From contig NZ_CP029064.1 of the NCBI RefSeq assembly GCF_003076275.1, positions 3,886,001-3,950,000 on the forward strand: a stretch of 64,000 bases of DNA, written 5' to 3'. Of this stretch, positions 21,425 to 30,961 are shown piece by piece; the first letter of the stretch is position 1; every line of letters starts with the position of its first letter. The notes beneath the pieces were generated by a model. The model ran no database searches and was not told the origin of the DNA. It saw only the letters and a list, made by a program, of their open reading frames with translations. This stretch comes from Microbulbifer sp. A4B17 (lineage in GTDB: Bacteria > Pseudomonadota > Gammaproteobacteria > Pseudomonadales > Cellvibrionaceae). The position numbers and the translations under genes are program-made.

Positions 21425-21721
21425 TTGAGCCTGAAAAAAGACAAACAGAAAGTACTCGGAGAAGTTTTTGACGAGGAGCGTATTGCTGGATTCTTGATTG
21501 GTGAAGCCCCCGCAGGCGTAAACCGGGATTTTCATCTGCTCGAGCGCGCCTACCGAAGCATGAAAGCAGAGAGCTTTGCCACATTTGTTAAGCTGTTTCT
21601 CGCTGAAGGCCTGGATCTAAACAGCCCCGGCCCCGATGGAAAAACCCTGCTGGCACGTATTGCTGAACACCGCCAGGGCGCAGAATATAGCGAGATTTTA
21701 AAAGCCGCTGGTGCCAACTGA
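21425..21721 (+). CDS. Small conserved protein, PA4642-like
   Basis: 98 residues from a TTG start with AAGGAT upstream. No signal peptide or membrane segment. It is charged and helical, with motifs GEAPAGVNRDFHLLERAYRS and DLNSPGPDGKTLL. It resembles, from memory, the uncharacterised Pseudomonas PA4642 family, whose role is unknown. The tail has an ankyrin-like flavour (DGKTLLARIAEH). It is 66 bases after gatB and may be read through from it. Function is not assigned. Confidence 0.72.
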   Translation: MSLKKDKQKVLGEVFDEERIAGFLIGEAPAGVNRDFHLLERAYRSMKAESFATFVKLFLAEGLDLNSPGPDGKTLLARIAEHRQGAEYSEILKAAGAN

Positions 21722-21764
21722 GAACTCTGGAAGTTTAGGCATCGTACCAGCGAAAGGTGAGAGT

Positions 21765-22595
21765 ATGACTTCAAATCCCGTTCACGGTATCGACGCATTG
21801 GTGCGCGGTATCCACTTGATTACCCGGCGAGAGTTGCGCCCTTTTATCCTGGTGCCGCTACTGATAAATCTGGTGCTGTTTATTATTATCACCGGAATTA
21901 TGATTTCTCAGCTGGGAGGACTTAGCGACTATATCGGCAGCTTGCTCTCCCACACGCCGGTAAATACGGAAAACATGTCCTGGTGGGAAGCCATTATGGC
22001 CAAGGGCGCTGCCTGGACCGCCAGTGTTTTTCGCTGGCTGGCCTGGATTATTGCACTAATAGTGCTTTTTCTATTTTTCCTTGCCTACGGCTATTTATTT
22101 AGCGTTATCACCAACATTATTGCAGCTCCCTTTAACGGTTTGCTTGCTGAGAAAGTGGAGGAGCTACTAACCGGTAAAGCTCCTCCTGCCGAGCCGATAA
22201 TGCAAATGGTATGGCGTACCCTTGGCCGGGAATTGCGTAAGCTGGGTTACTTTATATTTTGGGGTTTGATCGTATTTATTATTGCCACCATCACCAGCTG
22301 GACCATTATTATCCCCGCAGTGCTCACCGCAGTTTGGGGCGCTTGGTGTATGGCTATTCAATACGTTGACTACCCACTGGATAACCACCAACGGCCATTT
22401 GATGAATTAAAAACGGTACTGCGCCGCCGTAAGCTCACCAGCCTTACATTTGGCGGGACCGTGATGCTTGCCAAAATGGTGCCGATTTTAAATATCTTTA
22501 TTATGCCTGCGGCAGTAGCTGGCGGTACGGCTCTGTGGATTGAAAGATTGCGTATCGAGGGAGATCCGGGAACTCAAACTCCGGTACTTCAATAA
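21765..22595 (+). CDS. cysZ: Sulfate transporter CysZ (EI24 family)
   Basis: 276 residues from the ATG at 21765 (AAGGTGAG upstream); a longer frame from 21711 overlaps the previous gene and lacks support. Several hydrophobic helices flank the conserved IIAAPFNGLLAEKVEELLTG, AIQYVDYPLDNHQRPF and LNIFIMPAAVAGGTA, which line up with E. coli CysZ. By family, it mediates sulfate uptake for cysteine synthesis. No cys genes lie nearby, so the substrate is assigned by homology only. Confidence 0.88.
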   Translation: MTSNPVHGIDALVRGIHLITRRELRPFILVPLLINLVLFIIITGIMISQLGGLSDYIGSLLSHTPVNTENMSWWEAIMAKGAAWTASVFRWLAWIIALIVLFLFFLAYGYLFSVITNIIAAPFNGLLAEKVEELLTGKAPPAEPIMQMVWRTLGRELRKLGYFIFWGLIVFIIATITSWTIIIPAVLTAVWGAWCMAIQYVDYPLDNHQRPFDELKTVLRRRKLTSLTFGGTVMLAKMVPILNIFIMPAAVAGGTALWIERLRIEGDPGTQTPVLQ

Positions 22596-22610
22596 CCTTA
22601 CCAGCAAAAT

Positions 22611-22639
22611 AAAAAGCCCTCTCGTACAGAGGGCTTTTT
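22611..22639. terminator. Bidirectional intrinsic terminator
   Basis: AAAAAGCCCTCT, loop CGTAC, AGAGGGCTTTTT: a perfect 12-bp stem flanked by A-run and T-run. It lies between the convergent ends of cysZ (+) and the sulfotransferase-like gene (-), serving both. Confidence 0.93.
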
Positions 22640-22648
22640 ATTTCGACA

Positions 22649-23797
22649 CTATCTTCCCGATGTTTTCTTCTTTTTCAGTGCGCGATACCAGGGCTGCTGA
22701 TCCTTGGCAACATAAGCGCTAGCCGACAGGCAATTTGCCAAATCCTCGAGTTCCTGGGTGAGCACTTCACCTGAAAATTTTTTCCTTACCATCTGCTGGA
22801 GTTTGTCTGCCAACAATGCATCACGCAATCCCTCTGGCCTCTGAATACCTGCAGAAAGAATTTCAGGAGTCCACCCAGACAGATCCCGAACCGTTATCCA
22901 ATCATTTCCCTGCTCAGGATAGCCAGAAAAATCAGTATCGAATGCCAGGCCGGAATCGTTATTAAGAAAAGTATTATTTAACAAATGATTAGATTGCTTG
23001 AACCTCATAAAGAATTGCCTGGCATCACTCCTTGATGGCAGCAACTGAGAGTCATCCTCCAGCATCATTGGCTTCAGCTTAATCAATTCAGACTCCGCCA
23101 CCCCCAGCTCCAGTAATTTGTGGGTCAGTAGGAACTCCTTTCTGCCTACTCCCTCATTCACCCGGCGAGCAGAAATCTCCATATCCCCATCAAGCAAAGC
23201 GAGGAAGTCACTCACAATATCACCACCGTGTAGGGCTTCCCGGCTGAAAAGCCTCACCTGGAGGGAATCAGTCCCAAATACAGTCTCCCATAGCTTCAAC
23301 TTGCTAAAATAATCGTAGTAAATCTCAATATCTTTATTGAGAGTGGGAAAAGCCCCCTCACTATGGCCAAGCAACTTACTAGAGGAGCTTCGATTGGAAG
23401 CGGCCCCACGAGCTCCTTGTTTTTTAAAAGATATTGCCTGTAAATCCTGCCTGCGCAGATAAACAATCACCTTAACGTTATCAAAGTACTTGGCACACAC
23501 CTGCTGAACCAGCTCAATACTCTCGCGTTGATGCAAAAAGCAAAGGTGCTCCGCCGATACAATGGTTTGCTTACCGCGGCTAGCTGCAAGTAGCTCATCG
23601 AGCCGGGAATTGAGCTTAAAACGGACCCGCCCTTTCTCCCGCAAAACTTCAATACACCCAGAGGAGTTTCCTTTTTTTCCAAGGGAAAGGAATTCAAAGC
23701 CCGCCTTATTCAGGGCTTGTGTCTGCTCCTTCATTGCCAACTGGAGAGAGCTGGAGCCGGTTTTATGGAAACCGATATGTAAGTAGAGGGTGCGCAT
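22649..23797 (-). CDS. Sulfotransferase-like protein
   Basis: 382 residues. An N-terminal P-loop-like motif LHIGFHKTGSSSLQ (H11-S17) resembles the 5'-phosphosulfate loop that binds PAPS. A second block YLRRQDLQAISF (R115, R116, S123) resembles the 3'-phosphate site. Similar bacterial proteins sulfate polysaccharides or glycolipids; the acceptor here is unknown. The ATG at 23797 gives the motif at the usual distance from the N-terminus; a TTG start at 23845 is possible. The gene stands alone between two terminators, near an OafA-type acyltransferase, suggesting surface-glycan decoration (inference). Confidence 0.7.
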   Translation of the reverse strand: MRTLYLHIGFHKTGSSSLQLAMKEQTQALNKAGFEFLSLGKKGNSSGCIEVLREKGRVRFKLNSRLDELLAASRGKQTIVSAEHLCFLHQRESIELVQQVCAKYFDNVKVIVYLRRQDLQAISFKKQGARGAASNRSSSSKLLGHSEGAFPTLNKDIEIYYDYFSKLKLWETVFGTDSLQVRLFSREALHGGDIVSDFLALLDGDMEISARRVNEGVGRKEFLLTHKLLELGVAESELIKLKPMMLEDDSQLLPSRSDARQFFMRFKQSNHLLNNTFLNNDSGLAFDTDFSGYPEQGNDWITVRDLSGWTPEILSAGIQRPEGLRDALLADKLQQMVRKKFSGEVLTQELEDLANCLSASAYVAKDQQPWYRALKKKKTSGR

Positions 23798-24135
23798 CCG
23801 AGTATTTACTTTAATTCTTATTGAGTAATGGATGTCAGAATGCAAGCTAGCCCCATACTATAGGAGCAACTTCAACCTGCAGAGTCTTGACTCATGCAAC
23901 TGGCTAAATCCGTTTAATTTTAGGACAGAAATGGACATTAGAAAGAAATATAAGCCATTAGTGGTACATTTGTCACAACTTTAACGCTAACAAAGCACAG
24001 AAAGATTGAACAGAAAAGTGGATAAAAGCCACTGCTGTCCAATTCTGGGCAGTGGCTCATAGTCACAAGTGGAGGGAAGCTGGTGTGTAAGAGAGGGGAG
24101 ACTTCGATTCCTACTATTTTGAGTAGTGGTATCAG
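23798..24135. other. Intergenic region with a terminator and likely promoter
   Basis: A 338-base A/T-rich gap between two minus-strand genes. It holds the terminator of the acyltransferase gene (24023-24057) and presumably the promoter of the sulfotransferase gene. No open frame or repeat of note was seen. Confidence 0.5.
24023..24057 (-). terminator. Intrinsic terminator of the acyltransferase gene
   Basis: Read on the minus strand: AGCCACTGC, a 13-base loop, GCAGTGGCT, then TTTATC. A 9-bp perfect stem followed by a short T-run, about 80 bases after the acyltransferase stop. Confidence 0.75.
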
Positions 24136-26160
24136 CTAACCACCTGGCCTTATATTCGAGCTCGCCATTAATAGTCGATTCATCAAGCCTGGTACCAGCA
24201 TCTCTGAACCAAAAGTGCTTAGATGATCATCGTCGCGATACAGCGACCGCCCCTCCACCTGTATTTGGCATTCTGAAGGGCAAAGCTCCGGCACAAGACT
24301 ACCTCGCTGTATTTCAAACTCCTCCGACAAGGCCTCAAAAGTCGCCCTTACCCGACTGTTACGCTCCACCACTTGTTCTAGTGTCGGCGCCGCTTGTACC
24401 CGAGCCCCAATAAACTCCGCGCTAGCAATAGCCAATGGTACGGAAAAAGAAATCTCTGGAATCCCCTCAATAATCACCACGCTGCGGCCCGAAGCACGAA
24501 TTCTGGCGATAGTTTGCCGAAGTCCATAATCAAATAACTCATAGTTTCGACTGGATTGGACTCCATTTATCTGAGGGCCATCTTTATCTCCCGCCAATCC
24601 CAAAACTGCCGACGGCCCGCCTTCTCCAGGAGATCGAGTGCCCTCGGCTAATAGGGCCCAGCGAGCCACCAAAACAACTGTGCCTATATCAGAGCGACGC
24701 TCCAGCATCCCCATGACATCTTCATTAAAGCGGTCACACCCATGGGATGCACCCATTTCCAAACGAATTACATCCAGAAGCGGCGCACAAGCAGACTTTG
24801 CAGCTACAATTCCACTGTACCCCTCAGCCTCAAGCCAACGCTCAAACCCTGGAATAAAAGCACCCGCATGGGAATCTCCCCAGAGTAGATAGTCTACCTG
24901 GGAGTCGTCGTCGGGTGCCCCCACCTCACAAAGCCCCTCGGAGGGTGCAAGCTTCATACAGCGGCGCTCTTCGGGTGTGCGTGATCTAGCGCTCTCATAA
25001 GCTGAATATACCGGCTCCGGCAGCCTTGAGGGCACTCCTTTTTTTATATTGATAACCAGGGAAACACTCATGATAAGTGTTCCTACAGCTCCCAGTGACA
25101 AAGCCAGGCCCCGACGGGAAAGCCCCTTCGCGGGGGTACGGCGAAACGGGGCTTCTACAAACCGCCAACTGAGCCAGGCTAAAATGAGAGATAAAACAAT
25201 CGCAGCCAACGCCAGTATCAGGGGAAGTTCTGCTGCCCCGTTAAGAAGCCGGAGCAAAACCAGAATTGGCCAATGCCATAAATACAGGGAATAGGAAATT
25301 AGTCCTACCGCCACTAGAATCCGTAATTGCAGCAGCCGAGCAACAACCGTTTGCCGACACCCTCCTGTCCATATAAGCGCGGCAGCTCCAATACAGGGCA
25401 ACAAAGCGGCGATTCCAGGAAAGGGCGTGGAGGAATCGTAAACAAAGACACTGCAGAGAATCATCGCGATTCCGGCAGCCGCCACCAGCTCCAGCAGCCA
25501 GGCTTTACGCACCTGTGGGAAGGCCCCCAGGGCCAGTAGAGCCCCGAGCCCCAACTCCCAAATTCGAGAAGGGGTCAGGAAATAATTGGCAAAAGGCAGG
25601 GCATTGGTTGCCCAAATTGAGTAGCCGAGAGAGAGTATTGATAGCCCCGCCACAACCAGCAATTTAGAGCGCCGGCTGCGAGAAGCCAGCAAACACAGCA
25701 ATAATGGGAAAAACAGATAAAACTGCTCTTCAACTGACAGTGACCAAGTGTGCAACAGCGGCTGCCAATCTGCCCCCGCGCCAAAATAATCTTCAGTGCT
25801 CTGCCAAAACCAGAAATTTGATACAAACAGGAGTGTTGCCAGTACCGACTGCCCAAGCTCTTTAAACGGTTCTGGCGGCAATACAAACCAGCTCGCGGCA
25901 ATCGTGGCCGCCAGCACAAAAAATAATGCGGGCAGGATACGGCGAGCGCGACGCTCGTAAAAATTAGCCAGGGAGAAACGGTCTTCGCCGATTTCCTTCA
26001 CCAGGATACTGGTAATCAGGTAACCGGAAATAACAAAAAAGATATCGACCCCAACAAAGCCACCGGAGAAACCCGGTAACCCTGCATGGGCCAAAACAAC
26101 AGGAAGAACTGCTAATGCGCGCAACCCATCGATGTCTCGACGGTACCCAATACTGCTCAT
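24136..26160 (-). CDS. OafA/YrhL-type acyltransferase with SGNH domain
   Basis: 674 residues. The N-terminal acyltransferase-3 membrane domain (about 1-350, roughly ten helices) begins YRRDIDGLRALAVLPVV with H25 and GGFVGVDIFFVISGYLIT. A periplasmic SGNH hydrolase domain follows (about 420-674), with LWGDSHAGAF (nucleophile Ser) and DDDHLSTFG (Asp/His). Such proteins O-acetylate surface polysaccharide or lipopolysaccharide. The start is the ATG at 26160; a TTG 13 codons upstream is less likely. It lies 41 bases after the helicase gene. Confidence 0.88.
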   Translation of the reverse strand: MSSIGYRRDIDGLRALAVLPVVLAHAGLPGFSGGFVGVDIFFVISGYLITSILVKEIGEDRFSLANFYERRARRILPALFFVLAATIAASWFVLPPEPFKELGQSVLATLLFVSNFWFWQSTEDYFGAGADWQPLLHTWSLSVEEQFYLFFPLLLCLLASRSRRSKLLVVAGLSILSLGYSIWATNALPFANYFLTPSRIWELGLGALLALGAFPQVRKAWLLELVAAAGIAMILCSVFVYDSSTPFPGIAALLPCIGAAALIWTGGCRQTVVARLLQLRILVAVGLISYSLYLWHWPILVLLRLLNGAAELPLILALAAIVLSLILAWLSWRFVEAPFRRTPAKGLSRRGLALSLGAVGTLIMSVSLVINIKKGVPSRLPEPVYSAYESARSRTPEERRCMKLAPSEGLCEVGAPDDDSQVDYLLWGDSHAGAFIPGFERWLEAEGYSGIVAAKSACAPLLDVIRLEMGASHGCDRFNEDVMGMLERRSDIGTVVLVARWALLAEGTRSPGEGGPSAVLGLAGDKDGPQINGVQSSRNYELFDYGLRQTIARIRASGRSVVIIEGIPEISFSVPLAIASAEFIGARVQAAPTLEQVVERNSRVRATFEALSEEFEIQRGSLVPELCPSECQIQVEGRSLYRDDDHLSTFGSEMLVPGLMNRLLMASSNIRPGG

Positions 26161-26201
26161 AGTGTATAACCGTAAAACCGTAAGTCCCTTTATCCCCAAA
26201 C

Positions 26202-27713
26202 TTAATGTCTGCGGGAGCGACGGTTACCACCAGGGCCACCGCGTCGTCCGTCACGATCACCGTGACTGCGCTGGACCTTTACTTTAGGAGGCTCTACCAA
26301 TAGCTCTTCGGGCGGAACTTCACACTTGAGCTTACCACCGAGCAGCTGCTCAATAGGCTCCAGGCGCATGGCATCATCTTCACAGGCGAAACTGATAGAG
26401 GTGCCCGTTTTACCTGCTCGGCCAGTTCGACCAATGCGATGAACGTAGTCCTCCGGCTCTTCAGGCAAGGTGAAATTCACCACATGGCTGATACCATCAA
26501 TATGGATACCGCGCCCGGCGACATCCGTAGCCACCAGCACCTTGGTTTTGCCAGATTTAAAGTCATCCAGGGTCCGAACCCGCTTGTTTTGAGCCACCTC
26601 ACCTGAGAGCAGGCCCGCAGAAATGCCGTGGGCCAGAAGCTGCTCGTGCAAGCGGCGGCACTGGTCTCGGCGGTTGGCAAACACAATGAGGCTGTCTACC
26701 TCCTCTCGCTGCACAATGTTGTAAAGCAAGGTGTACTTTTCTTCGCTGGCAGAAAGGTAAACATGCTGTTCTACGGTATCCGTGGCGACCCTCTCAGGCT
26801 CAATCTCAACAACCACTGGATCATCCGTCCACTGCTCCACCAGATCATCGACTTCAGGGGTGAATGTCGCGGAGAAAAACATGGTTTGACGGTGGGTTTT
26901 GCGCGGGGTCTGGCGAACAATACGACGCACCTGGGGAATAAAGCCCATATCCAACATGCGATCCGCTTCATCAATCACCAGGACTTCCACCTGATCCAGG
27001 TAGCAATCCCGATTACCGACAAAGTCCAGCAGGCGGCCCGGCGTTGCAACCAGGATATCCACCAGTCGCTCATTCAGGTTTCTCTGCTGCTTGTCGTAAT
27101 CCATACCGCCAACCAAGGTATGGATTTCAAGGTCCGTATGTTTACACAACCCCTTGGCATCATCGGCAATCTGCATCACGAGTTCGCGAGTAGGAGCAAT
27201 AATGAGTGCGCGAGCTTCTCCGGCATAGCGCTCACCTTCAAACGGGTGCTTTAGCAGATCATCGATCACGGTGATCAGGAAGGCTGCGGTCTTACCGGTA
27301 CCGGTTTGCGCCTTACCCACCAGGTCATGGCCATTCAGGGTGTGGGGAAGGGATCGGCCCTGGATAGGCGAGCAATACTGGAAACCCAGGTCGTAGATAG
27401 CGCGCATCAACTCATTCGGCAGTCCAAGGTCGTGGAAGCGAACCTTGCCCTCTTGCTCCGGAACCTGGAATTCATCCAGGGACCAAGGGGCAACCACGGG
27501 TGCCTTTGGCTTTCTGCTGCGTTGGCGCCCTTTTTGAGCGCCTCTGCTACCGCCTCTGCGCGACTTCCCCTCCGTCTGTGCGGATTTTGTACGCCCCTTG
27601 GCAGCCTTGTCAGACGGCTTTTGCCCTTCTTTTCGGCGTCCGGAGCTGTCTTCTCCCCGGCGGGAGCCCTTATCCTCTTTGGAGGAGGATCGGCGGAACA
27701 ACTTTCCTATCAA
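26202..27713 (-). CDS. rhlB: DEAD-box RNA helicase, RhlB-like
   Basis: 503 residues. Helicase motifs in order: Q motif (GFQYCSPIQ), I AQTGTGKT, Ia PTREL, Ib ATPGR, II DEAD (VIDEADRML), [31 protein letters not shown] long Arg/Lys/Ser/Gly-rich N-terminal extension (about 1-75) and a basic Arg/Gly tail flank the core. Sequence features ([21 protein letters not shown]) fit RhlB, the RNase E degradosome helicase. The start is TTG and uncertain; the low-complexity extension makes the N-terminus hard to fix. Confidence 0.85.
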   Translation of the reverse strand: MIGKLFRRSSSKEDKGSRRGEDSSGRRKEGQKPSDKAAKGRTKSAQTEGKSRRGGSRGAQKGRQRSRKPKAPVVAPWSLDEFQVPEQEGKVRFHDLGLPNELMRAIYDLGFQYCSPIQGRSLPHTLNGHDLVGKAQTGTGKTAAFLITVIDDLLKHPFEGERYAGEARALIIAPTRELVMQIADDAKGLCKHTDLEIHTLVGGMDYDKQQRNLNERLVDILVATPGRLLDFVGNRDCYLDQVEVLVIDEADRMLDMGFIPQVRRIVRQTPRKTHRQTMFFSATFTPEVDDLVEQWTDDPVVVEIEPERVATDTVEQHVYLSASEEKYTLLYNIVQREEVDSLIVFANRRDQCRRLHEQLLAHGISAGLLSGEVAQNKRVRTLDDFKSGKTKVLVATDVAGRGIHIDGISHVVNFTLPEEPEDYVHRIGRTGRAGKTGTSISFACEDDAMRLEPIEQLLGGKLKCEVPPEELLVEPPKVKVQRSHGDRDGRRGGPGGNRRSRRH

Positions 27714-27760
27714 GTGAAATACTCGCTCAAATGTTCAAATAATCGGCGAGTATAACATCT

Positions 27761-28390
27761 CTAGGTGGTACCCTGCCCGCTATAGTGACGGCACAGCCAG
27801 TAATCCACACTAAAAAACCGCCCCGCACCACTACACAACAGTGCTAACAGCATAATGAAGTAGGTTGCCGCAAACTCAATACCATTCTTCAGGATGGTCA
27901 CTCCCCCGGTTTCCACCAGCCATTCATAGTTACCGTGCTCCTTAAGCAGATCGACAATTTTTTCTTTGCGTACCGAGGCTTCATCAATCAGGTCCTTGCG
28001 CCACTCCCAAGGTACGCTCAGGGTTTTATCCGGCAGGGCCGACCAACCATTCTCCCAGTGGGCCGTAAATGCTGCTACTGCCATCACAAACATTAAGGGA
28101 ATCGCTACCAACCGAGTCGCCACCCCCAGCAAAATGGCAATACCGCCAAAAAACTCTACCAGGGCCGCAATCCACGCCATCAACATAGGCGCCGGAAGCC
28201 CCAACCCCCAATCAGGATTGCCAAACCAGGCGGCAACATCTCCAATGTTATTCATCTTGTTCATACCGGCCAGGATGAAAATCGGTGCCAAATAAATCCG
28301 CAGCAACAATGGCCCCAGCCAGTCTATTTTGTGCACATAGTGTACAAAGCAGTTGTACCAGTGGCTCAGGCTATTCATAACTCCACTCAT
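27761..28390 (-). CDS. DoxX-family membrane protein
   Basis: 209 residues with about four membrane helices. DoxX motifs are visible: LLRIYLAPIFILAGMNKM, LMAWIAALVEFFGGIAILLG and AATYFIMLLALL. A soluble insertion (about 115-165, charged) sits between helices 3 and 4. DoxX-like proteins are linked to quinone or redox chemistry in the inner membrane, but no defined activity can be assigned. It ends close to the rhlB-like gene's upstream region and starts from ATG at 28390. Confidence 0.8.
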   Translation of the reverse strand: MSGVMNSLSHWYNCFVHYVHKIDWLGPLLLRIYLAPIFILAGMNKMNNIGDVAAWFGNPDWGLGLPAPMLMAWIAALVEFFGGIAILLGVATRLVAIPLMFVMAVAAFTAHWENGWSALPDKTLSVPWEWRKDLIDEASVRKEKIVDLLKEHGNYEWLVETGGVTILKNGIEFAATYFIMLLALLCSGAGRFFSVDYWLCRHYSGQGTT

Positions 28391-28523
28391 CTAGCTCAAT
28401 CTCTCATCAGTGTCTTTGTTCACTTTAGTCGAGTGATACCGCCAACTCTTACACTGCCTGCACTCCAGCCATGTGAAAAGCACATCTATGCTTGCAGGAT
28501 TCAAGTAACTTGAGAGTGATCAG

Positions 28524-29237
28524 GTGGGAAAAATTTACGTGCTGGTCCACGGGTTATTTCACGGAGGCTGGTGCTGGAGCAGGGTCGCCCATATCCTGAG
28601 AGGTAATGGACACCGGGTATTTACTCCCACGCACAGCGGCCTGGGGGAGCGCAAACATTTACTCTCTCCCTCCATCGGCCTGGATACCTTTATTGAGGAC
28701 CTGATCAATATGATCCTGTGGGAGGAGTTGCAGCAGGTAACCCTCGTAGGGCATAGCTTTGGGGGAATGGCCGCCACCGGCGCTGCCGATGCCCTTCCTG
28801 AGCGGATACACCGACTTATTTATCTGGATGGGGCTGTTCCCGAATCCGGACGACCATTCAGCAGTCAGCTCCCCAGCGGTATTGAAGAGCAGCGGCTCAA
28901 ACAGGCCCAAAATATCAATGGCACTCTGTGTATTCTACCCCCGCCACCAGAAGCACTGGGGATTACCCAGCCCAACGACATCCATTGGCTGAAGCGCCGT
29001 ATGACTCCACACCCTATCAAAACCCTGTTGGACCCCATCCACTTACAGCGCTCACCGGAGCAGGGGCCTCCATGTACTTTTATTCACTGTACCCAACCCG
29101 AGTACCCACCGGCTATCTACAGTAGCCACAGAGCAAAGCAGATACCTGGATGGTTGTATCGGGAAGTGGAAATTAACCACGATTGCATCATCAATAAACC
29201 GGAAATGGTGGCCAAACTACTTGAGGAAAGTCCTTAA
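28524..29237 (+). CDS. Alpha/beta hydrolase, esterase/hydroxynitrile-lyase type
   Basis: 237 residues from a GTG start. The oxyanion region is LVHGLFHGGWCW, the nucleophile elbow VGHSFGG (S78), a later His in EINHDCIINKPE (catalytic His) and an Asp/Glu between. This matches the plant-type SABP2/hydroxynitrile lyase and EstC-like subgroup. No signal peptide, so cytoplasmic. Substrate unknown. It stands alone, divergent from the DoxX gene and 172 bases before the MATE gene. Confidence 0.82.
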   Translation: MGKIYVLVHGLFHGGWCWSRVAHILRGNGHRVFTPTHSGLGERKHLLSPSIGLDTFIEDLINMILWEELQQVTLVGHSFGGMAATGAADALPERIHRLIYLDGAVPESGRPFSSQLPSGIEEQRLKQAQNINGTLCILPPPPEALGITQPNDIHWLKRRMTPHPIKTLLDPIHLQRSPEQGPPCTFIHCTQPEYPPAIYSSHRAKQIPGWLYREVEINHDCIINKPEMVAKLLEESP

Positions 29238-29409
29238 TCAACTCTGGGCGCAGGCGCCATTTGTACCGTAGAATGTCGGGCCTTTTTGCAGTATCGCCTC
29301 ACCAGCTCCCAAGCAGGCTGAAGGCCTTTCCGAACTTTGGCCCACCGTCCGTTTTCAGCAGCATTGCAAAGGTCAGGGCCTGTTAATACTCCCTCGCAGG
29401 ATTAATTTT

Positions 29410-30840
29410 TTGTCAAAATTAGCCCAGACCCCAGAACCCCTTATCGAGATCAGTAACAAAAGCTCAGGTTTTTCTTTGTTCAAGCTTTACCGGAATGCCA
29501 CTAAAACTGAATTGTCGCACCTGACCACTTTGGGAGGCCCTCTGGTGGTCAGCAACCTGGCAGTGGTGAGCATGGGGGTTGTCGACACCCTGGTGGCTGG
29601 GCGCGCCGGTGAAGTGAGCCTCGCTGGACTTGCACTCGGTGCCAGTATTTGGGCCGTTTGTGCAGTGACATTAATTGGCCTGCTCGCCGCTATCTCCCCT
29701 GTCGTTGCACACTTGCGCGGTGGTCGCGATGAAGCCGGCTGCGCCAGGCAATTGCACCAGGCGCTGTGGATCGCACTGATCGGTGGCATTCTGGTGTTTT
29801 CCGCCCTGCTTGCGGTTCCTATCTGGAGTCACTGGATAGACACGGAAGAGCCAGTTCGCAAGGTGATGGAGGGCTATGTACTGGCCCTGACCGTCGGCAC
29901 CCTGCCTTTTGCACTCGGCACAGCGTTACGCGGTTATTGTGAAGGTATGGGGCAGGTGCGCCCGGTGATGCGCATCTATATCACTGCCGCAATTTTAAAT
30001 ATTCCCCTGGATATTCTTTTGGTCTTTGGTGCCGGCCCCATACCGGCAATGGGAGGAGCGGGATGCGGATGGGCTACAGCAGCGGTCAGCTGCTTGATAG
30101 CACTGGCGCTCTTCTGGCACGCAAATACCGATCCGGTTTATCACAAACTTAAACTCAAGCTGCTGCCGCCTCGCCCCCACTGGCCAACCCTGCGCCACTT
30201 ACTCGCAGTTGGCCTGCCAATTTGTGTGGGTGCAGCTAGTGAAGTCACTTTTTTTGCCAGTCTTACTATTTTGCTTGCCCCCTATGGCGCTGCAATTGTC
30301 GCTGCACATCAAATTAGTATGAATGTAGGTTCAATTTTTTACCTGGTTGCTCTGGCCCTGGCCCAAGCTCTGAGTATCCGCACCGCGCACCTACTCGGTC
30401 AGGGACGGCCAAAGCGTGCCCGCTTTTGCGGCAAGGTGGGTATCAGTACCGGGCTGATCTATGCACTGGGCACTGGTGTACTTTTGATTATCCTGCGCAC
30501 CCTGTTTGTTCAGGCCTACACCAGCAACGAAGAAATTATTGCAGTGGCAACCAACCTGCTACTGCTATGTGCCGCATTCCAGTTGGTGGATGTCACCCAG
30601 GCAATGACCTGGGGCGCCCTCCGCGGATACAAAGACACCAGCGCCCCAATGTTTATACAACTCTTTTCCTATTGGCTGGTGGGGCTTTCTAGCGCCTATT
30701 GGCTGGGGGAAAATTTCTGGGGCGTGTACGGCTACTGGACCGGAGTCTGCATTGGCTTGGGAGCAGCTTCAATTCTGTTGGGAATTCGCTTTTGGCGAAC
30801 CAGCCGCAAAGCGATCGAGCGCACCTACGGATACGCGTAA
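29410..30840 (+). CDS. MATE-family efflux transporter (NorM/DinF type)
   Basis: 476 residues, twelve predicted membrane helices in two halves. The N-half has LGGPLVVSNLAVVSMGVVD and the C-half VGLPICVGAASEVTFFASL, the internal repeat of MATE proteins. By family, it exports cationic drugs and other compounds using a Na+ or H+ gradient. The start is TTG at 29410; a start a few codons downstream cannot be excluded. No regulator gene lies beside it. Confidence 0.92.
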   Translation: MSKLAQTPEPLIEISNKSSGFSLFKLYRNATKTELSHLTTLGGPLVVSNLAVVSMGVVDTLVAGRAGEVSLAGLALGASIWAVCAVTLIGLLAAISPVVAHLRGGRDEAGCARQLHQALWIALIGGILVFSALLAVPIWSHWIDTEEPVRKVMEGYVLALTVGTLPFALGTALRGYCEGMGQVRPVMRIYITAAILNIPLDILLVFGAGPIPAMGGAGCGWATAAVSCLIALALFWHANTDPVYHKLKLKLLPPRPHWPTLRHLLAVGLPICVGAASEVTFFASLTILLAPYGAAIVAAHQISMNVGSIFYLVALALAQALSIRTAHLLGQGRPKRARFCGKVGISTGLIYALGTGVLLIILRTLFVQAYTSNEEIIAVATNLLLLCAAFQLVDVTQAMTWGALRGYKDTSAPMFIQLFSYWLVGLSSAYWLGENFWGVYGYWTGVCIGLGAASILLGIRFWRTSRKAIERTYGYA

Positions 30841-30961
30841 TTCGGCGCGTATCACATTCCTCGGGAACGTATTGACTATACTGGCGCTCCAAAGTCCCAA
30901 TCTGTGCCGGACACAAGGCTCTCCGGCACGCCCAGATATACGAAGTTGACCGGAGTGCCGA

